Source: an uncultured Saprospiraceae bacterium
GTDB lineage: Bacteria > Bacteroidota > Bacteroidia > Chitinophagales > Saprospiraceae
Direction: 5' to 3'
Assembly (NCBI GenBank): GCA_938033975.1
Contig: CALHKJ010000457.1
Coordinates: 1-12,033 of the forward strand
DNA length: 12,033 nucleotides
Positions 1 through 7,364 of the stretch are shown here, one piece after another. How positions within the stretch are numbered: the first letter of the stretch is position 1; each line of letters begins with the position of its first letter. The position numbers and the translations under genes are program-made. The notes under the pieces were generated by a model that was not told the DNA's origin, ran no database searches, and worked only from the letters and a program-made list of their open reading frames with translations.

Positions 1-336
1 TCCAATAATGAAATTGCAGAAAAGGTTTTGAATAGAATTGGAGATCAAAATTATGGTCGACATTTCTATAGAATGCTTGGCATTATCAATACAAGCAGTT
101 CATCAAAATTTCCTGTTTCTGTTTTTGAAATTCTCAATCAATTATCATCAGATATAGAAGAGGAAAAGATTGAGTTTGTACTCAAGGCTTTTTATGGTAA
201 AGAAATTTTGAAAAACATGAAGAGAAGGCAGGTCAAAAGATTGAAGAAAATATTGAATGATCCAAAATTTAATGAATCGGAAGCAGTTTCAAAATTGATG
301 ATAGAAATTGAAAATAATCGAAAAAGAAAATCATGA
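1..336 (+). CDS. Unrecognised protein, C-terminal part only
   Basis: The frame is open from base 1 to the TGA at 334-336, so this is the last 111 residues of a gene that begins outside the window. A TTG at 28 could serve as a start, but the frame continues upstream without a stop, so I treat the 5' end as missing. The visible part is soluble, helical-looking and very basic at its end, with KNMKRRQVKRLKK around residues 71-83 and a final NNRKRKS. It has no membrane segment and no motif I recognise. Charge and composition would fit a nucleic-acid-associated or regulatory protein, but that is only a guess. A small hairpin overlaps its stop codon. Confidence 0.6.
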   Translation, partial: SNNEIAEKVLNRIGDQNYGRHFYRMLGIINTSSSSKFPVSVFEILNQLSSDIEEEKIEFVLKAFYGKEILKNMKRRQVKRLKKILNDPKFNESEAVSKLMIEIENNRKRKS

Positions 337-352
337 ATCCAAATTGGGATTC
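335..352 (+). terminator. Weak hairpin at the end of the first gene
   Basis: GAATCC (335-340) pairs with GGATTC (347-352) around a 6-nt loop. It overlaps the last bases of the TGA stop and is followed only by TTGT, not a real U-run. It may be a weak terminator before the separately transcribed gene at 393, or chance. Confidence 0.25.
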
Positions 353-392
353 TTGTAAGATAAATTAACATTTACGTAATTAAAAAAATAAA

Positions 393-1466
393 ATGATAAG
401 AGTACTACTAATTATTCTCATTTCTTCAAGCTTGAGTTTTGCTCAAAGTGATTCTGTGCTAAAAAGAATTGAACGATATAGTATTGTAAGTGAAGAAAAT
501 GAAATAGATACAATATTAAATTTTGAATATGAATATGATAGTCTTGGGAGAAAACTGATGGAGCGCAATAATAAATATTGGCAAGGAGAATTTCAGAAAA
601 CAAAATATTTCTATTATGGGATGGACACAATTATAGAAACAGTTGTATTAAATGAAAGAGATACTCTGACTGTTAAAAAAACAATCACAAGTGACACAAC
701 TAGCAATCAATCAGAAATGAGATACTATGGATACCTAACAGATGGTGAATATTTAAAATCTAATTACCATGTTGTAAGAAAAGACTATTCCAATTTAGAA
801 GCTAATACTGGAGAGACAATTCTATATTCAGAACGTGGAGATACCAGTTATCATATAATTTCTGAAACTATCAGTTCCGAAATTCCATTCTATTCGATAA
901 CAAATAAAAGAGACAAAATGACTGGCAAATTTATATCAAAATATATTTTACAGTCGGATGAAGAAATAGAAGAGACAAAGGATTGCTATGAGAATTGTAG
1001 CAAACGAATTTTTTTTAAGTCGGATTCCATTATGGTGAATAAACTAGATTACTCTGGAAGTATTTATACTGAAAATGGTGTTACTACAAGAATAGTCACA
1101 GAATATAAAACCTTGCTTCCAAATGGTAAAACATGTATCACAAAGGAAAGGCATAGTTATAAACAAGGTAAATCGAATAAAGAGCTAAATTATTTTGAAA
1201 AAGACCAATTTTACCTTAGAGAAATCTATGGATGGGTAAATGACAAATGGTCACTCACAGAAACAGAAGAAAGAGAATATTTGCAAGATGAACTTTATAT
1301 CACAAAGGAATTCAAATTCAAAGAAGGAAACAAAGAATTAATTTCAGAATCTGAAATTAATTGGAATGAAGACAAAACCGAGAAGCTTATACAAACTATT
1401 GAATATAAAAGTGACGGGAAAGAAAAGATGACCAGATTGTTTGATAGGTATACCTATTGGCAATAG
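393..1466 (+). CDS. Secreted protein of unknown function with a YD-like motif
   Basis: This 357-aa protein starts with a clear Sec signal peptide (basic MIR, hydrophobic LLIILISSSLSF, then AQ), with cleavage likely near residue 18. There is no lipobox cysteine, so it should be periplasmic or secreted. The mature part is polar and beta-rich with many Tyr, Glu and Lys. Near residue 45 it has YEYDSLGRK, which resembles one unit of the YD/RHS-type repeats common in secreted Bacteroidota proteins. There is no array of such repeats, no RHS core and no C-terminal sorting domain visible. An ATG at 393 directly before the signal peptide fixes the start; no Shine-Dalgarno is present, as usual in this phylum. 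The gene stands alone, with 123 nt before the next. I do not recognise a family, and function is unknown. Confidence 0.8.
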   Translation: MIRVLLIILISSSLSFAQSDSVLKRIERYSIVSEENEIDTILNFEYEYDSLGRKLMERNNKYWQGEFQKTKYFYYGMDTIIETVVLNERDTLTVKKTITSDTTSNQSEMRYYGYLTDGEYLKSNYHVVRKDYSNLEANTGETILYSERGDTSYHIISETISSEIPFYSITNKRDKMTGKFISKYILQSDEEIEETKDCYENCSKRIFFKSDSIMVNKLDYSGSIYTENGVTTRIVTEYKTLLPNGKTCITKERHSYKQGKSNKELNYFEKDQFYLREIYGWVNDKWSLTETEEREYLQDELYITKEFKFKEGNKELISESEINWNEDKTEKLIQTIEYKSDGKEKMTRLFDRYTYWQ

Positions 1467-1544
1467 AATTTACCTGAATAAAACAATTCTTCTGACTTCA
1501 TCATTTGAGTCTGTAAAAAATGGACTTATTAATTATCAATTAGG

Positions 1545-1552
1545 TATTTTTG
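1545..1552 (+). promoter_or_regulatory. Bacteroidota -7 promoter box for the methyltransferase gene
   Basis: TATTTTTG matches the Bacteroidota consensus TAnnTTTG perfectly and lies 37 nt before the ATG at 1590, giving a plausible leader of about 30 nt. The -33 element is not convincing: no TTG lies at the usual 17-23 nt spacing. Confidence 0.4.
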
Positions 1553-1589
1553 ATTGTTTTACTGGACGCAAAAGATCAATACTTAATAA

Positions 1590-2414
1590 ATGATTAAAAA
1601 AATAAATAAACATAAAACAATCTTATCCCGAAGAATTAATCATAATTCGGAAGAGAAAAGGCTCCTCAATTTGAATAATGAATTCCTCACAAAAATCTAT
1701 TCAGCTTATACTCAATCAATTAAAAATGATTTCACTCAAGATGAACTAAATTCATTTAGTGAATGTGAAAAATATCGAAATAAACTTTTGCAAAGTGAGG
1801 AAGTAATTACTTACGAAATTTTCAATTCTGATCGAACAGCCATTGTAAAAGATATCTGTGCAAAAGCTGCATCGAGTAAAAGTTGGTGTAGACTTTTGTA
1901 TAGTTTGGTTAAAAATTCTAATTCAGAAAAAATATTTGAAGTAGGAACGAATTTGGGAATTTCTGGGAGCTATATTCTACACTCAATTAAAGGAAATCCA
2001 AATTCTCATTTTACTACCCTAGAAGGACAAGCGAGGTTCTGTGAAATTGCTGGCGAACAATTTGCAAAAATTATTGACAAAAATAAATTTAGCATTTATA
2101 GTGGTTTATACGATGATACATTTGACAAAGCTCTTTCAAGTGTAGATAAGTTGCATTGTGCATTTATAGATGGCAATCATCAATACGAGCCCACGCTTGA
2201 ATATTTTAATAAAATTGAACCATTGATTGGAGACAAAGGGATCTTATTATTCGATGATATAAATTGGAGTAATGGAATGAAAGATGTTTGGAAAAAAATA
2301 AAGCAATCTCCTAAAATTAAATATACCATTGACTTACACGAAATTGGCATTGCTATAATTGATAGAAATAATAAATCAAAGAAGGAGGATTTTGCTTTTC
2401 ATTATAGTTACTAA
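1590..2414 (+). CDS. Class I SAM-dependent methyltransferase (Methyltransf_24-like)
   Basis: This 274-aa cytoplasmic protein is predicted to transfer a methyl group from S-adenosylmethionine to an unknown acceptor. The N-terminal ~110 residues are helical and family-specific. The Rossmann core follows: motif I FEVGTNLGISG at 116-126 (SAM-binding glycine loop), the acidic end of strand 2 in TLEG at 143-146, FIDGNHQYE at 192-200, and LFDDINW at 220-226. FIDGxHxYE and the DD pair are typical of the Methyltransf_24 / O-methyltransferase-3 group, which acts on sugars, small hydroxylated compounds or surface glycans. The substrate cannot be read from the sequence. It starts at the ATG at 1590 behind a good -7 box and is not in an operon: the next gene is convergent on the other strand. 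Confidence 0.85.
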   Translation: MIKKINKHKTILSRRINHNSEEKRLLNLNNEFLTKIYSAYTQSIKNDFTQDELNSFSECEKYRNKLLQSEEVITYEIFNSDRTAIVKDICAKAASSKSWCRLLYSLVKNSNSEKIFEVGTNLGISGSYILHSIKGNPNSHFTTLEGQARFCEIAGEQFAKIIDKNKFSIYSGLYDDTFDKALSSVDKLHCAFIDGNHQYEPTLEYFNKIEPLIGDKGILLFDDINWSNGMKDVWKKIKQSPKIKYTIDLHEIGIAIIDRNNKSKKEDFAFHYSY

Positions 2415-2488
2415 CAGCCCATAAACTATTCTATTAAAATCTCAAAATTATGAAATGTGAAACCATCTGTTTTCATTGACTACAAAAA

Positions 2489-2516
2489 AAAAGACATTGC
2501 TTTAGCAATGCCTTTT
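2489..2516 (-). terminator. Rho-independent terminator of the minus-strand stress pair
   Basis: CATTGC (2495-2500) and GCAATG (2505-2510) form a perfect 6-bp stem with a 4-nt loop. On the minus strand the stem continues through a G-U wobble (2511/2494), a G-C pair and A-T pairs, and a run of Us (2484-2492) follows. On the plus strand the same position is an A-C mismatch and the trailing T-run is only four long, so the element fits the minus-strand genes best, though it may also stop the convergent methyltransferase transcript. Confidence 0.75.
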
Positions 2517-2538
2517 CCAGTGTCAGTAATAAGAAATT

Positions 2539-2925
2539 TTATTTCTTTATATCTCTCTCTAAATCATTAAAAAACTTTTCAGTTTTATTTTTAATATTTA
2601 TCCAATCATCTTCAGTAGATTTTTTTAAGTTTTCTAAATTGTTATTGAGTTCAATTCTTCTTGCTTTCATTTTTATACTTTGCTCTTCTAACTCTTTTTT
2701 CACATCATCAGTTGCGCTTTCCATATTCTTTTCTATGTCCACTATCATTGCATCTAATTTGGAACCAAATTCTGCAAAACGTTTTTCTAATTGAGTTTTA
2801 TCATCCTTGATACTAATCTCAACTTTTTTGTCACCGATTTCAAATTCAGTGCCGGTTTTATTTTGGCATGATACTGCGGTAATGAGTGCTATGGAAAAGA
2901 AAAGGACGTATTTAATAATTTTCAT
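2539..2925 (-). CDS. Small coiled-coil lipoprotein (sll1863-like stress protein)
   Basis: This 128-aa protein has a lipoprotein signal peptide ending in the lipobox AVSC, with lipidated Cys20, so it should be membrane-anchored in the envelope. After a short polar linker, residues ~45-128 are a charged heptad-type helix rich in Lys, Glu and Asn, with ENLKKSTEDDWINIKNKTEK near the end. That Trp-containing tail resembles the sll1863-type stress-response proteins common in Bacteroidota, but I assign this from pattern only. It lies 52 nt downstream of the DUF1328 gene on the same strand and ends just before a strong terminator, so the two are probably co-transcribed. The likely role is envelope stress; no enzymatic motif is visible. 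Confidence 0.75.
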   Translation of the reverse strand: MKIIKYVLFFSIALITAVSCQNKTGTEFEIGDKKVEISIKDDKTQLEKRFAEFGSKLDAMIVDIEKNMESATDDVKKELEEQSIKMKARRIELNNNLENLKKSTEDDWINIKNKTEKFFNDLERDIKK

Positions 2926-2977
2926 TTTTTATATTTTTATATTTTACAAATTGAATTTCTTGTATACTTCTTTAATT

Positions 2978-3151
2978 TTAAATATTGTCCAAGGTTTTGG
3001 CTGTTCTAAACAATAATGACAATAAAAAAAAGGCAATAAAGATGAAGAAACAAATTTGAGCAATTCCAGTTGCCGCGCCTGCAATCCCACTAAATCCAAG
3101 TACACCTGAAATTATTGCAATTATTATAAATGTAAGTGATAAACGTAACAT
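2978..3151 (-). CDS. DUF1328 / UPF0391 small membrane protein
   Basis: This 57-aa ORF reads from the ATG at 3151-3149 to a TAA at 2980-2978. It begins MLRLSLTFIIIAIISGVLGF, followed by SGIAGAATGIAQ, a second hydrophobic stretch and SLLFRTAK. The arrangement of two membrane helices around a GFxGIAGxAxGIA linker, ending in a LLF-basic tail, is the hallmark of the DUF1328 (YtjA-like) family, whose members are about 50-60 aa. These proteins are often seen in stress-induced operons, but their biochemical role is not established. It is the first gene of a two-gene unit with the coiled-coil lipoprotein downstream. An imperfect palindrome lies 35-57 nt before its start. Confidence 0.9.
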   Translation of the reverse strand: MLRLSLTFIIIAIISGVLGFSGIAGAATGIAQICFFIFIAFFLLSLLFRTAKTLDNI

Positions 3152-3185
3152 GATTTAAAATTTTTAAGGTTAAAATAATCTATAT

Positions 3186-3208
3186 GGTTATTAATAATTT
3201 TAGTAACC
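3186..3208. promoter_or_regulatory. Imperfect palindrome before the DUF1328 gene (operator candidate)
   Basis: GGTTATTAA (3186-3194) and TTAGTAACC (3200-3208) are inverted copies with one mismatch and a 5-nt spacer. The site lies in the expected promoter region of the minus-strand pair. The binding protein is unknown. Confidence 0.3.
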
Positions 3209-3276
3209 AAACTATTAGAATAACGATGAGTTTTTATTTTTTTTTACAAGTTCTTATTTCTAATTCCTATATCCTC

Positions 3277-3630
3277 TTAACTATAAGAATCATAAGTTGT
3301 TCGATATTTAGGAAAAATAATTTGAAGTGTTTTTAAAACATCCAAGTTAGGATTCATACATATAAAGACAGATAGACATAAATAAATGCTAGCTGCAGCA
3401 TTATAAAGGCAGATGCCTAACACAAATAGAGGAAGTTGTATTATAAGATCAATCATGATAATATAAATTTCAGACCACATAATCCATAATGAAATAATAT
3501 TAGAAAAAGATTTTGCTGAGTAACTAGTGCTAATTAAGAGAGCCTTGACTACAAAAGGTTGGCCAATTAAATAGCAAGCTCTATAGTAACAGCTTATAAA
3601 AATTAATTTTTTAGAATCTTTTACCTTCAT
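3277..3630 (-). CDS. Orphan hydrophobic protein, possibly membrane
   Basis: This is a 117-aa open frame with an ATG start and no competing gene on the opposite strand. A frame of this length without a stop is unlikely by chance in such AT-rich DNA. The protein is rich in Ile, Leu, Ser, Tyr and Cys, with hydrophobic stretches at ~42-73 and ~74-91 that could be two or three membrane helices, and a polar C-terminus. I recognise no family. The composition also resembles non-coding AT-rich translation, so it may be spurious or the relic of a decayed gene. It lies 125 nt upstream of the DUF1328 gene on the same strand. Confidence 0.4.
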   Translation of the reverse strand: MKVKDSKKLIFISCYYRACYLIGQPFVVKALLISTSYSAKSFSNIISLWIMWSEIYIIMIDLIIQLPLFVLGICLYNAAASIYLCLSVFICMNPNLDVLKTLQIIFPKYRTTYDSYS

Positions 3631-3826
3631 AGATAATATTTACCAAAAGAGGGAACCATAGTTTGGACCGCGCTAAAACGAGACCGAAAGTGGCTCTTAA
3701 TCCATAGACACTCGTTTAAAGAATACTAATTTCGAAACAGCCTTTTCCTTTGATTTCTTTATGTATCTTTAATTCAATAGTTCTCTATTAAGAAAATATT
3801 GAAATGACACATTCAATAAATGCAAA

Positions 3827-4408
3827 ATGAAAAGAATTTTATCCATGCTGGTTTTTCTTACACTTTCATGTACACCAAATTCTGAGGCTACAAAAAAATT
3901 TAAGGATTTCAAATCTAATGAATACAAAGAAGCAGTATACGAAGTATTTGATCAGTCAAAAAAAACTGTTACATATGACACTTTGAAAATAAGTATGAAA
4001 GAAAGTGGATTTATAATCTATAAGGATTTTCTTTTTAAAAAAAATGAGATTGAATCCATCTATTTATATGAGATAGGAAAAAAAGAAAACTATAGAGTCC
4101 ATCTTTATTATGAGACTGAGTCAGATTCAATTTTAGTTCAAGATACAATCAAGTTAGAATCCCATAAGACAGCTTCCTACCGAATTGGAAATAATAATTA
4201 CACTGTTCGACGCCAATTAGACTGTTACTTTTGCAAAACAAAACCGAATGTATTCGAATATAGCACTGCAGAATTTGGGCTCATATTAAGATTCGAGAAT
4301 AACAAAAAACTTAGGCTAAAAAAATTCTTAGATGAAAAGGAAAATAATAATTTAGATTCACTGATAAGTTTGGTGCAAAAAGACAAATCCTTTTGTAATC
4401 AAAAATAG
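3827..4408 (+). CDS. Lipoprotein of unknown function
   Basis: This 193-aa protein starts with a short signal peptide ending in LTLSC, which places the lipidated Cys at residue 15; the following TPNS gives no strong sorting signal. The mature part is polar and mixed alpha/beta, with a C-x2-C pair (CYFC) around residue 132 and a Lys/Glu-rich tail. The CxxC could bind a metal or form a disulfide, but nothing else supports a thioredoxin fold. It precedes the Crp/Fnr regulator by 26 nt on the same strand, so it may be the first gene of that transcript. A near-consensus -7 box, TATCTTTA, lies at 3764-3771. No family recognised. Confidence 0.75.
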   Translation: MKRILSMLVFLTLSCTPNSEATKKFKDFKSNEYKEAVYEVFDQSKKTVTYDTLKISMKESGFIIYKDFLFKKNEIESIYLYEIGKKENYRVHLYYETESDSILVQDTIKLESHKTASYRIGNNNYTVRRQLDCYFCKTKPNVFEYSTAEFGLILRFENNKKLRLKKFLDEKENNNLDSLISLVQKDKSFCNQK

Positions 4409-4434
4409 AAGAATAAGTAATCAGATCAATAAAA

Positions 4435-5013
4435 ATGAAACACCTGAAGAATTTTGTTAATAGCTATTTAAAAATTCCAGAAAGTGATTGGCAGATAATT
4501 GAAAAGTCATTTTCAAAAAAAAATGTCCCTAGAAATCACCTTCTACTACAAGAAGGTAAGGTGTGCAATAATTTATCTTTTTTAGAAAAAGGATTACTGA
4601 GATTCTTTGTTCTTAAAGATGGAGTCGAGATTACAAAATTCTTTACAATCGCTCCATACTTCTTCACATCACAAACAAGTTTTAATCTGCGGACTCCAGC
4701 AACTGAATCAATAGAAACCATAGAGGAATCAACAATATGGGAAACAAGTTTTGAATTGAACGAACAACTATTAAAATTATCATCTTGGAACAGTTTTGCA
4801 AGAAAGATCACGCAAGAAGTTCAATTTTTTACTGAAAATATTTTAGAAGAACTTCAGTCCGAAACAGCAGAAAGCAGATATAAAAAATTAATGATGAATG
4901 ATCCTGAATTACTAAATAGGATTCCATCGAAATATCTAGCTTCATTCTATGGGATAGCGCCACAATCTTTGAGTAGAATAAAAAAGAAACTTCATAATGA
5001 ATTCAAAAGTTAA
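4435..5013 (+). CDS. Crp/Fnr-family transcriptional regulator
   Basis: This 192-aa protein has the typical size of the Bacteroidota Crp/Fnr group. Residues ~20-110 form the cyclic-nucleotide-binding-like beta-roll (QEGKVCNNLSFLEKGLLRFF at 39-58 is the classic early segment), followed by the long dimerisation helix (~110-145) and a C-terminal helix-turn-helix around IPSKYLASFYGIAPQSLSRI at 163-182. The FNR-type N-terminal cysteine cluster is absent, so oxygen sensing through an iron-sulfur cluster is unlikely. The canonical cAMP phosphate-loop RE..A signature is also not evident, so the ligand is unknown. It heads a tight run of four more genes that it may regulate; the first starts 50 nt downstream. 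Confidence 0.88.
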   Translation: MKHLKNFVNSYLKIPESDWQIIEKSFSKKNVPRNHLLLQEGKVCNNLSFLEKGLLRFFVLKDGVEITKFFTIAPYFFTSQTSFNLRTPATESIETIEESTIWETSFELNEQLLKLSSWNSFARKITQEVQFFTENILEELQSETAESRYKKLMMNDPELLNRIPSKYLASFYGIAPQSLSRIKKKLHNEFKS

Positions 5014-5063
5014 CATAGGTGCAGTTAATTTGAGAAATGTAAGTTGAACTTTGCTTAAAAAAA

Positions 5064-5492
5064 GTGAAACAGTCAAATCATCATTTCAAACACAGTGTTA
5101 TGATAAATAACACAAATCAAAAAGTATGGTCCTATCTAATAAATGTAAGCAGATGGAAGGAATGGGACACAGAATTAAAAGAGGCTAGAATTTTCAAAGA
5201 GTTTTCAGAAGGAGCTATGGGAGAATTGAAACCAAAAAAGGGACCCAAGCTTAAATTTCAGATAGATGAGATCAAGCCATTTGAATCTTATACATTTACG
5301 ACTAAAATGCCGTTAAGCAAATTGGTCATCAAAAGAAAGCTTCTTCAAAGAAAAGGACAAATAGAATTCACTGATGAAATTAAATTTACCGGTATTTTTA
5401 AACCAATTTTAGGTTATCTTTTTGGAAGAGGTTTCAAAAAAGCTCTTCCTGAGGTTATGAATAACTTTAAAATAATTGCTGAAAAAGAATAA
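5064..5492 (+). CDS. SRPBCC-family (polyketide cyclase-like) protein
   Basis: This 142-aa cytoplasmic protein has the START/Bet v1-like helix-grip pattern: an opening strand (FKHSVMINNTNQKVWSYL) leading to VSRWKEWDTEL, then central strands (LKFQIDEIKPFESYTFTTKM) and a long C-terminal helix near residues 118-140. Such proteins bind hydrophobic ligands in a cavity, and some are enzymes. The GTG at 5064 is the only usable start upstream of the conserved first strand; the ATG at 5100 would cut into it, and an in-frame stop lies at 5040. The gene follows the Crp/Fnr gene by 50 nt and is separated from the next by 6 nt, which supports an operon. Confidence 0.8.
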   Translation: MKQSNHHFKHSVMINNTNQKVWSYLINVSRWKEWDTELKEARIFKEFSEGAMGELKPKKGPKLKFQIDEIKPFESYTFTTKMPLSKLVIKRKLLQRKGQIEFTDEIKFTGIFKPILGYLFGRGFKKALPEVMNNFKIIAEKE

Positions 5493-5498
5493 GTATAT

Positions 5499-5876
5499 AT
5501 GATAGCCTTAAGAATTATTTACATCTTGAATATTATTGTAGCAGGTCAAATAGCAATTTCAGCTATTTCTAATCCAAAAAATGCTGCACTAACTACTTTT
5601 GGGAATGCATATCAAAATACTGATGTAATAAAACTAGTAGGTTGCTTATGGCTAAGTATAGCTATAATTTCTGCCCTAGGAGTTTGGAAACCAATTACAT
5701 TCTCACCTATTCTTTTGGTGCAGTTAATCTACAAAGGCACTTGGTTATTTGTGGTAGCATTTCCTTCTATTAAAAGCAACACCCCCTACCCTAAAGAAAT
5801 GTCTATCTTCTTTTTAATTTGGGTAATAGCCATTCCATTTATTATTCCTTGGAAAATATGGTTACATTCCAATTAA
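5499..5876 (+). CDS. Four-helix integral membrane protein of unknown function
   Basis: This 125-aa protein has four likely membrane helices, at about 3-23, 44-62, 67-89 and 102-120, joined by short loops and ending in KIWLHSN. The layout resembles small DoxX-like or DUF4345-like proteins, but I cannot assign a family with confidence and no catalytic residue stands out. It starts 6 nt after the SRPBCC gene stop and is followed after 40 nt by the MBL-fold gene. It is therefore presumably made with them and could be the membrane component of whatever this cluster does. Confidence 0.75.
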   Translation: MIALRIIYILNIIVAGQIAISAISNPKNAALTTFGNAYQNTDVIKLVGCLWLSIAIISALGVWKPITFSPILLVQLIYKGTWLFVVAFPSIKSNTPYPKEMSIFFLIWVIAIPFIIPWKIWLHSN

Positions 5877-5916
5877 AAGAACTGAATAGCATTCAAAAAA
5901 ATACACCACGAGGGGT

Positions 5917-6741
5917 ATGAAAATAGTTGAAACATTCAAACATGAAGAAATAAAGGGGTTCAAATTCGGTTATCTTCCGATCGGAAGACCGAGGTTATTT
6001 TCATACATCTATTTTGTTGATGGCCTATTAATTGATACAGGACATAGTCGGATGAGAAAAAGCATCTTATCCGAAATGGAAAATCTTGATATCGAAAAAA
6101 TATTTATCACTCATCATCATGAAGATCATTCTGGCAATATCAAACCAATACGATCAATGGCAAATTGTAAAGTTTATGGATCAGAATTGTGTTGTGAAAT
6201 GATGAAAAATCCTCCAAGGATGAGCTTAGCTCAAAAATTACTTTGGGGAAATAGAGAATCTATAAATTACATAGAGCCAATAGATAATTTCATTTCTACA
6301 AATAATTACAAGTTTGAAATAATACCAATACCAGGACATGCTTCTGATATGGTGGCACTCTATGAAAGAAAGAAAAAATGGTTGTTTTCTGCAGACCTCT
6401 ACATTAACTCATACATCGGATACTTCTTACCGGAAGAAAATATATTTGAGCAAATCAACTCAATAGAGAATATATTGAAATTGGACTTTGATGTTTTACT
6501 CTGCAGCCATAATCCAAAATTTCAAAATGGTAAAAAAGCTTTGATTAAGAAGAAGGTATTTTTTCAAAAATTTATAGAAGACGTTTCTAGCTTGCATGCA
6601 AAAGGACTTCAGCCTACACAAATATTCAATAAGCTCAAATTAAAGGAACAAAGATTGACTAATTTGATGTCTGGTGGCCATTTATCAAAAATGAATATGG
6701 TGAAATCTGTGATAAAATATTCAGACAAACATGGACAATAA
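5917..6741 (+). CDS. Metallo-beta-lactamase-fold hydrolase
   Basis: This 274-aa cytoplasmic enzyme has no signal peptide. It carries the full set of metal ligands of the fold: HHHEDH at 66-71 (the HxHxDH motif, H66, H68, D70, H71), H141 in PGHASD, D160 in FSAD and H198 in CSHNP. A dinuclear zinc (or iron) centre and hydrolysis of an ester, thioester or lactone-like bond are therefore expected. The residues after 200 form a helical C-terminal extension (FFQKFIEDVSSLHAKGLQP), as in the glyoxalase-II-like/LACTB2-like branch with a winged-helix tail. The substrate is unknown. The first base of the next gene lies 11 nt before its stop. The G-run at 5912-5915 is too close to the ATG to act as a normal Shine-Dalgarno. 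Confidence 0.9.
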   Translation: MKIVETFKHEEIKGFKFGYLPIGRPRLFSYIYFVDGLLIDTGHSRMRKSILSEMENLDIEKIFITHHHEDHSGNIKPIRSMANCKVYGSELCCEMMKNPPRMSLAQKLLWGNRESINYIEPIDNFISTNNYKFEIIPIPGHASDMVALYERKKKWLFSADLYINSYIGYFLPEENIFEQINSIENILKLDFDVLLCSHNPKFQNGKKALIKKKVFFQKFIEDVSSLHAKGLQPTQIFNKLKLKEQRLTNLMSGGHLSKMNMVKSVIKYSDKHGQ

Positions 6742-7177
6742 TAGCGTCATAATTACACGAGACTTTGATGTTCCTATTCATTTAGTCTGGAGAGCAATAA
6801 CGGATAAAGATTGGATGAAAGAATGGTATATAGATGTTCCAGAATTCAAGACTTATGTAGGATTCAAGTTTGAATTTTGGGGTGGCGAGCAAGGTGAAAG
6901 AAAATGGAATCATTTGTGTGAGATAACTGAAGTTATTCCACAAACGAAGTTAGCTTACACTTGGAAATATGAAGGCTATGATGGAATGTCTGAAGTAAGC
7001 TTCGAACTGTCACATATAAGCAATGGTACCAAATTAAAGTTTGAACATACAGGAATAGACACTTTCCCTGTACTTGTTGAAGAACTTTCCATTGAAAATT
7101 TTGAAATAGGATGGAATCAAGCCATTAATGTTACTCTTGTGGAATTTTTAAGTAACAAAAGGAATAATTGGAAATAG
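6731..7177 (+). CDS. AHSA1-type SRPBCC protein
   Basis: This 148-aa protein matches the activator-of-Hsp90-like (AHSA1/COG3832) branch of the SRPBCC fold: ITRDFDVPIHLVWRAITDKD at 8-27, WYIDVPEF, the strand KLAYTWKYEGYDGMSEVSFE, then LKFEHTGID and a closing helix with the conserved W (GWNQAINVTLVEFL). Relatives are small ligand-binding or stress-related proteins, and the Hsp90 link seen in eukaryotes should not be assumed. The ATG at 6731 overlaps the MBL gene by 11 nt, so the two are translationally coupled. It is the second SRPBCC protein in the same run, and clearly different in sequence from the first. Confidence 0.88.
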   Translation: MDNNSVIITRDFDVPIHLVWRAITDKDWMKEWYIDVPEFKTYVGFKFEFWGGEQGERKWNHLCEITEVIPQTKLAYTWKYEGYDGMSEVSFELSHISNGTKLKFEHTGIDTFPVLVEELSIENFEIGWNQAINVTLVEFLSNKRNNWK

Positions 7178-7200
7178 ATTTTTTTTAATGTCACACCTAG

Positions 7201-7239
7201 AAAATTGTTAAATTTAATTTTATTAGCGTTAACAATTTT
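7201..7239. repeat. AT-rich inverted repeat after the cluster
   Basis: AAAATTGTTAA (7201-7211) and TTAACAATTTT (7229-7239) are perfect 11-bp inverted copies with a 17-nt spacer, 24 nt after the last gene of the run. Each arm has only one G or C, so the hairpin would be weak and no U-run follows; a protein-binding site is at least as likely as a terminator. Confidence 0.4.
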
Positions 7240-7364
7240 AGCAAAAAAGATTAATCAAATTTAAATTCGGACAACATATTGCATTAGTCATATAGCTAAA
7301 CTTCCAACTTTAATTTAATAAAAGAATTTTGATAGTTTTTAAAAAACTAATAACAAAGAATAGA

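Noticed and set aside
393..1466. RHS/YD-repeat toxin
   Set aside because: Only one YD-like motif is visible, with no repeat array, no core cleavage site and no toxin domain or immunity gene next to it.
5910..5916. GAGGGG before the MBL-fold start as a Shine-Dalgarno
   Set aside because: It ends only 1 nt before the ATG, too close for normal pairing, and the other genes here do not use such sites.
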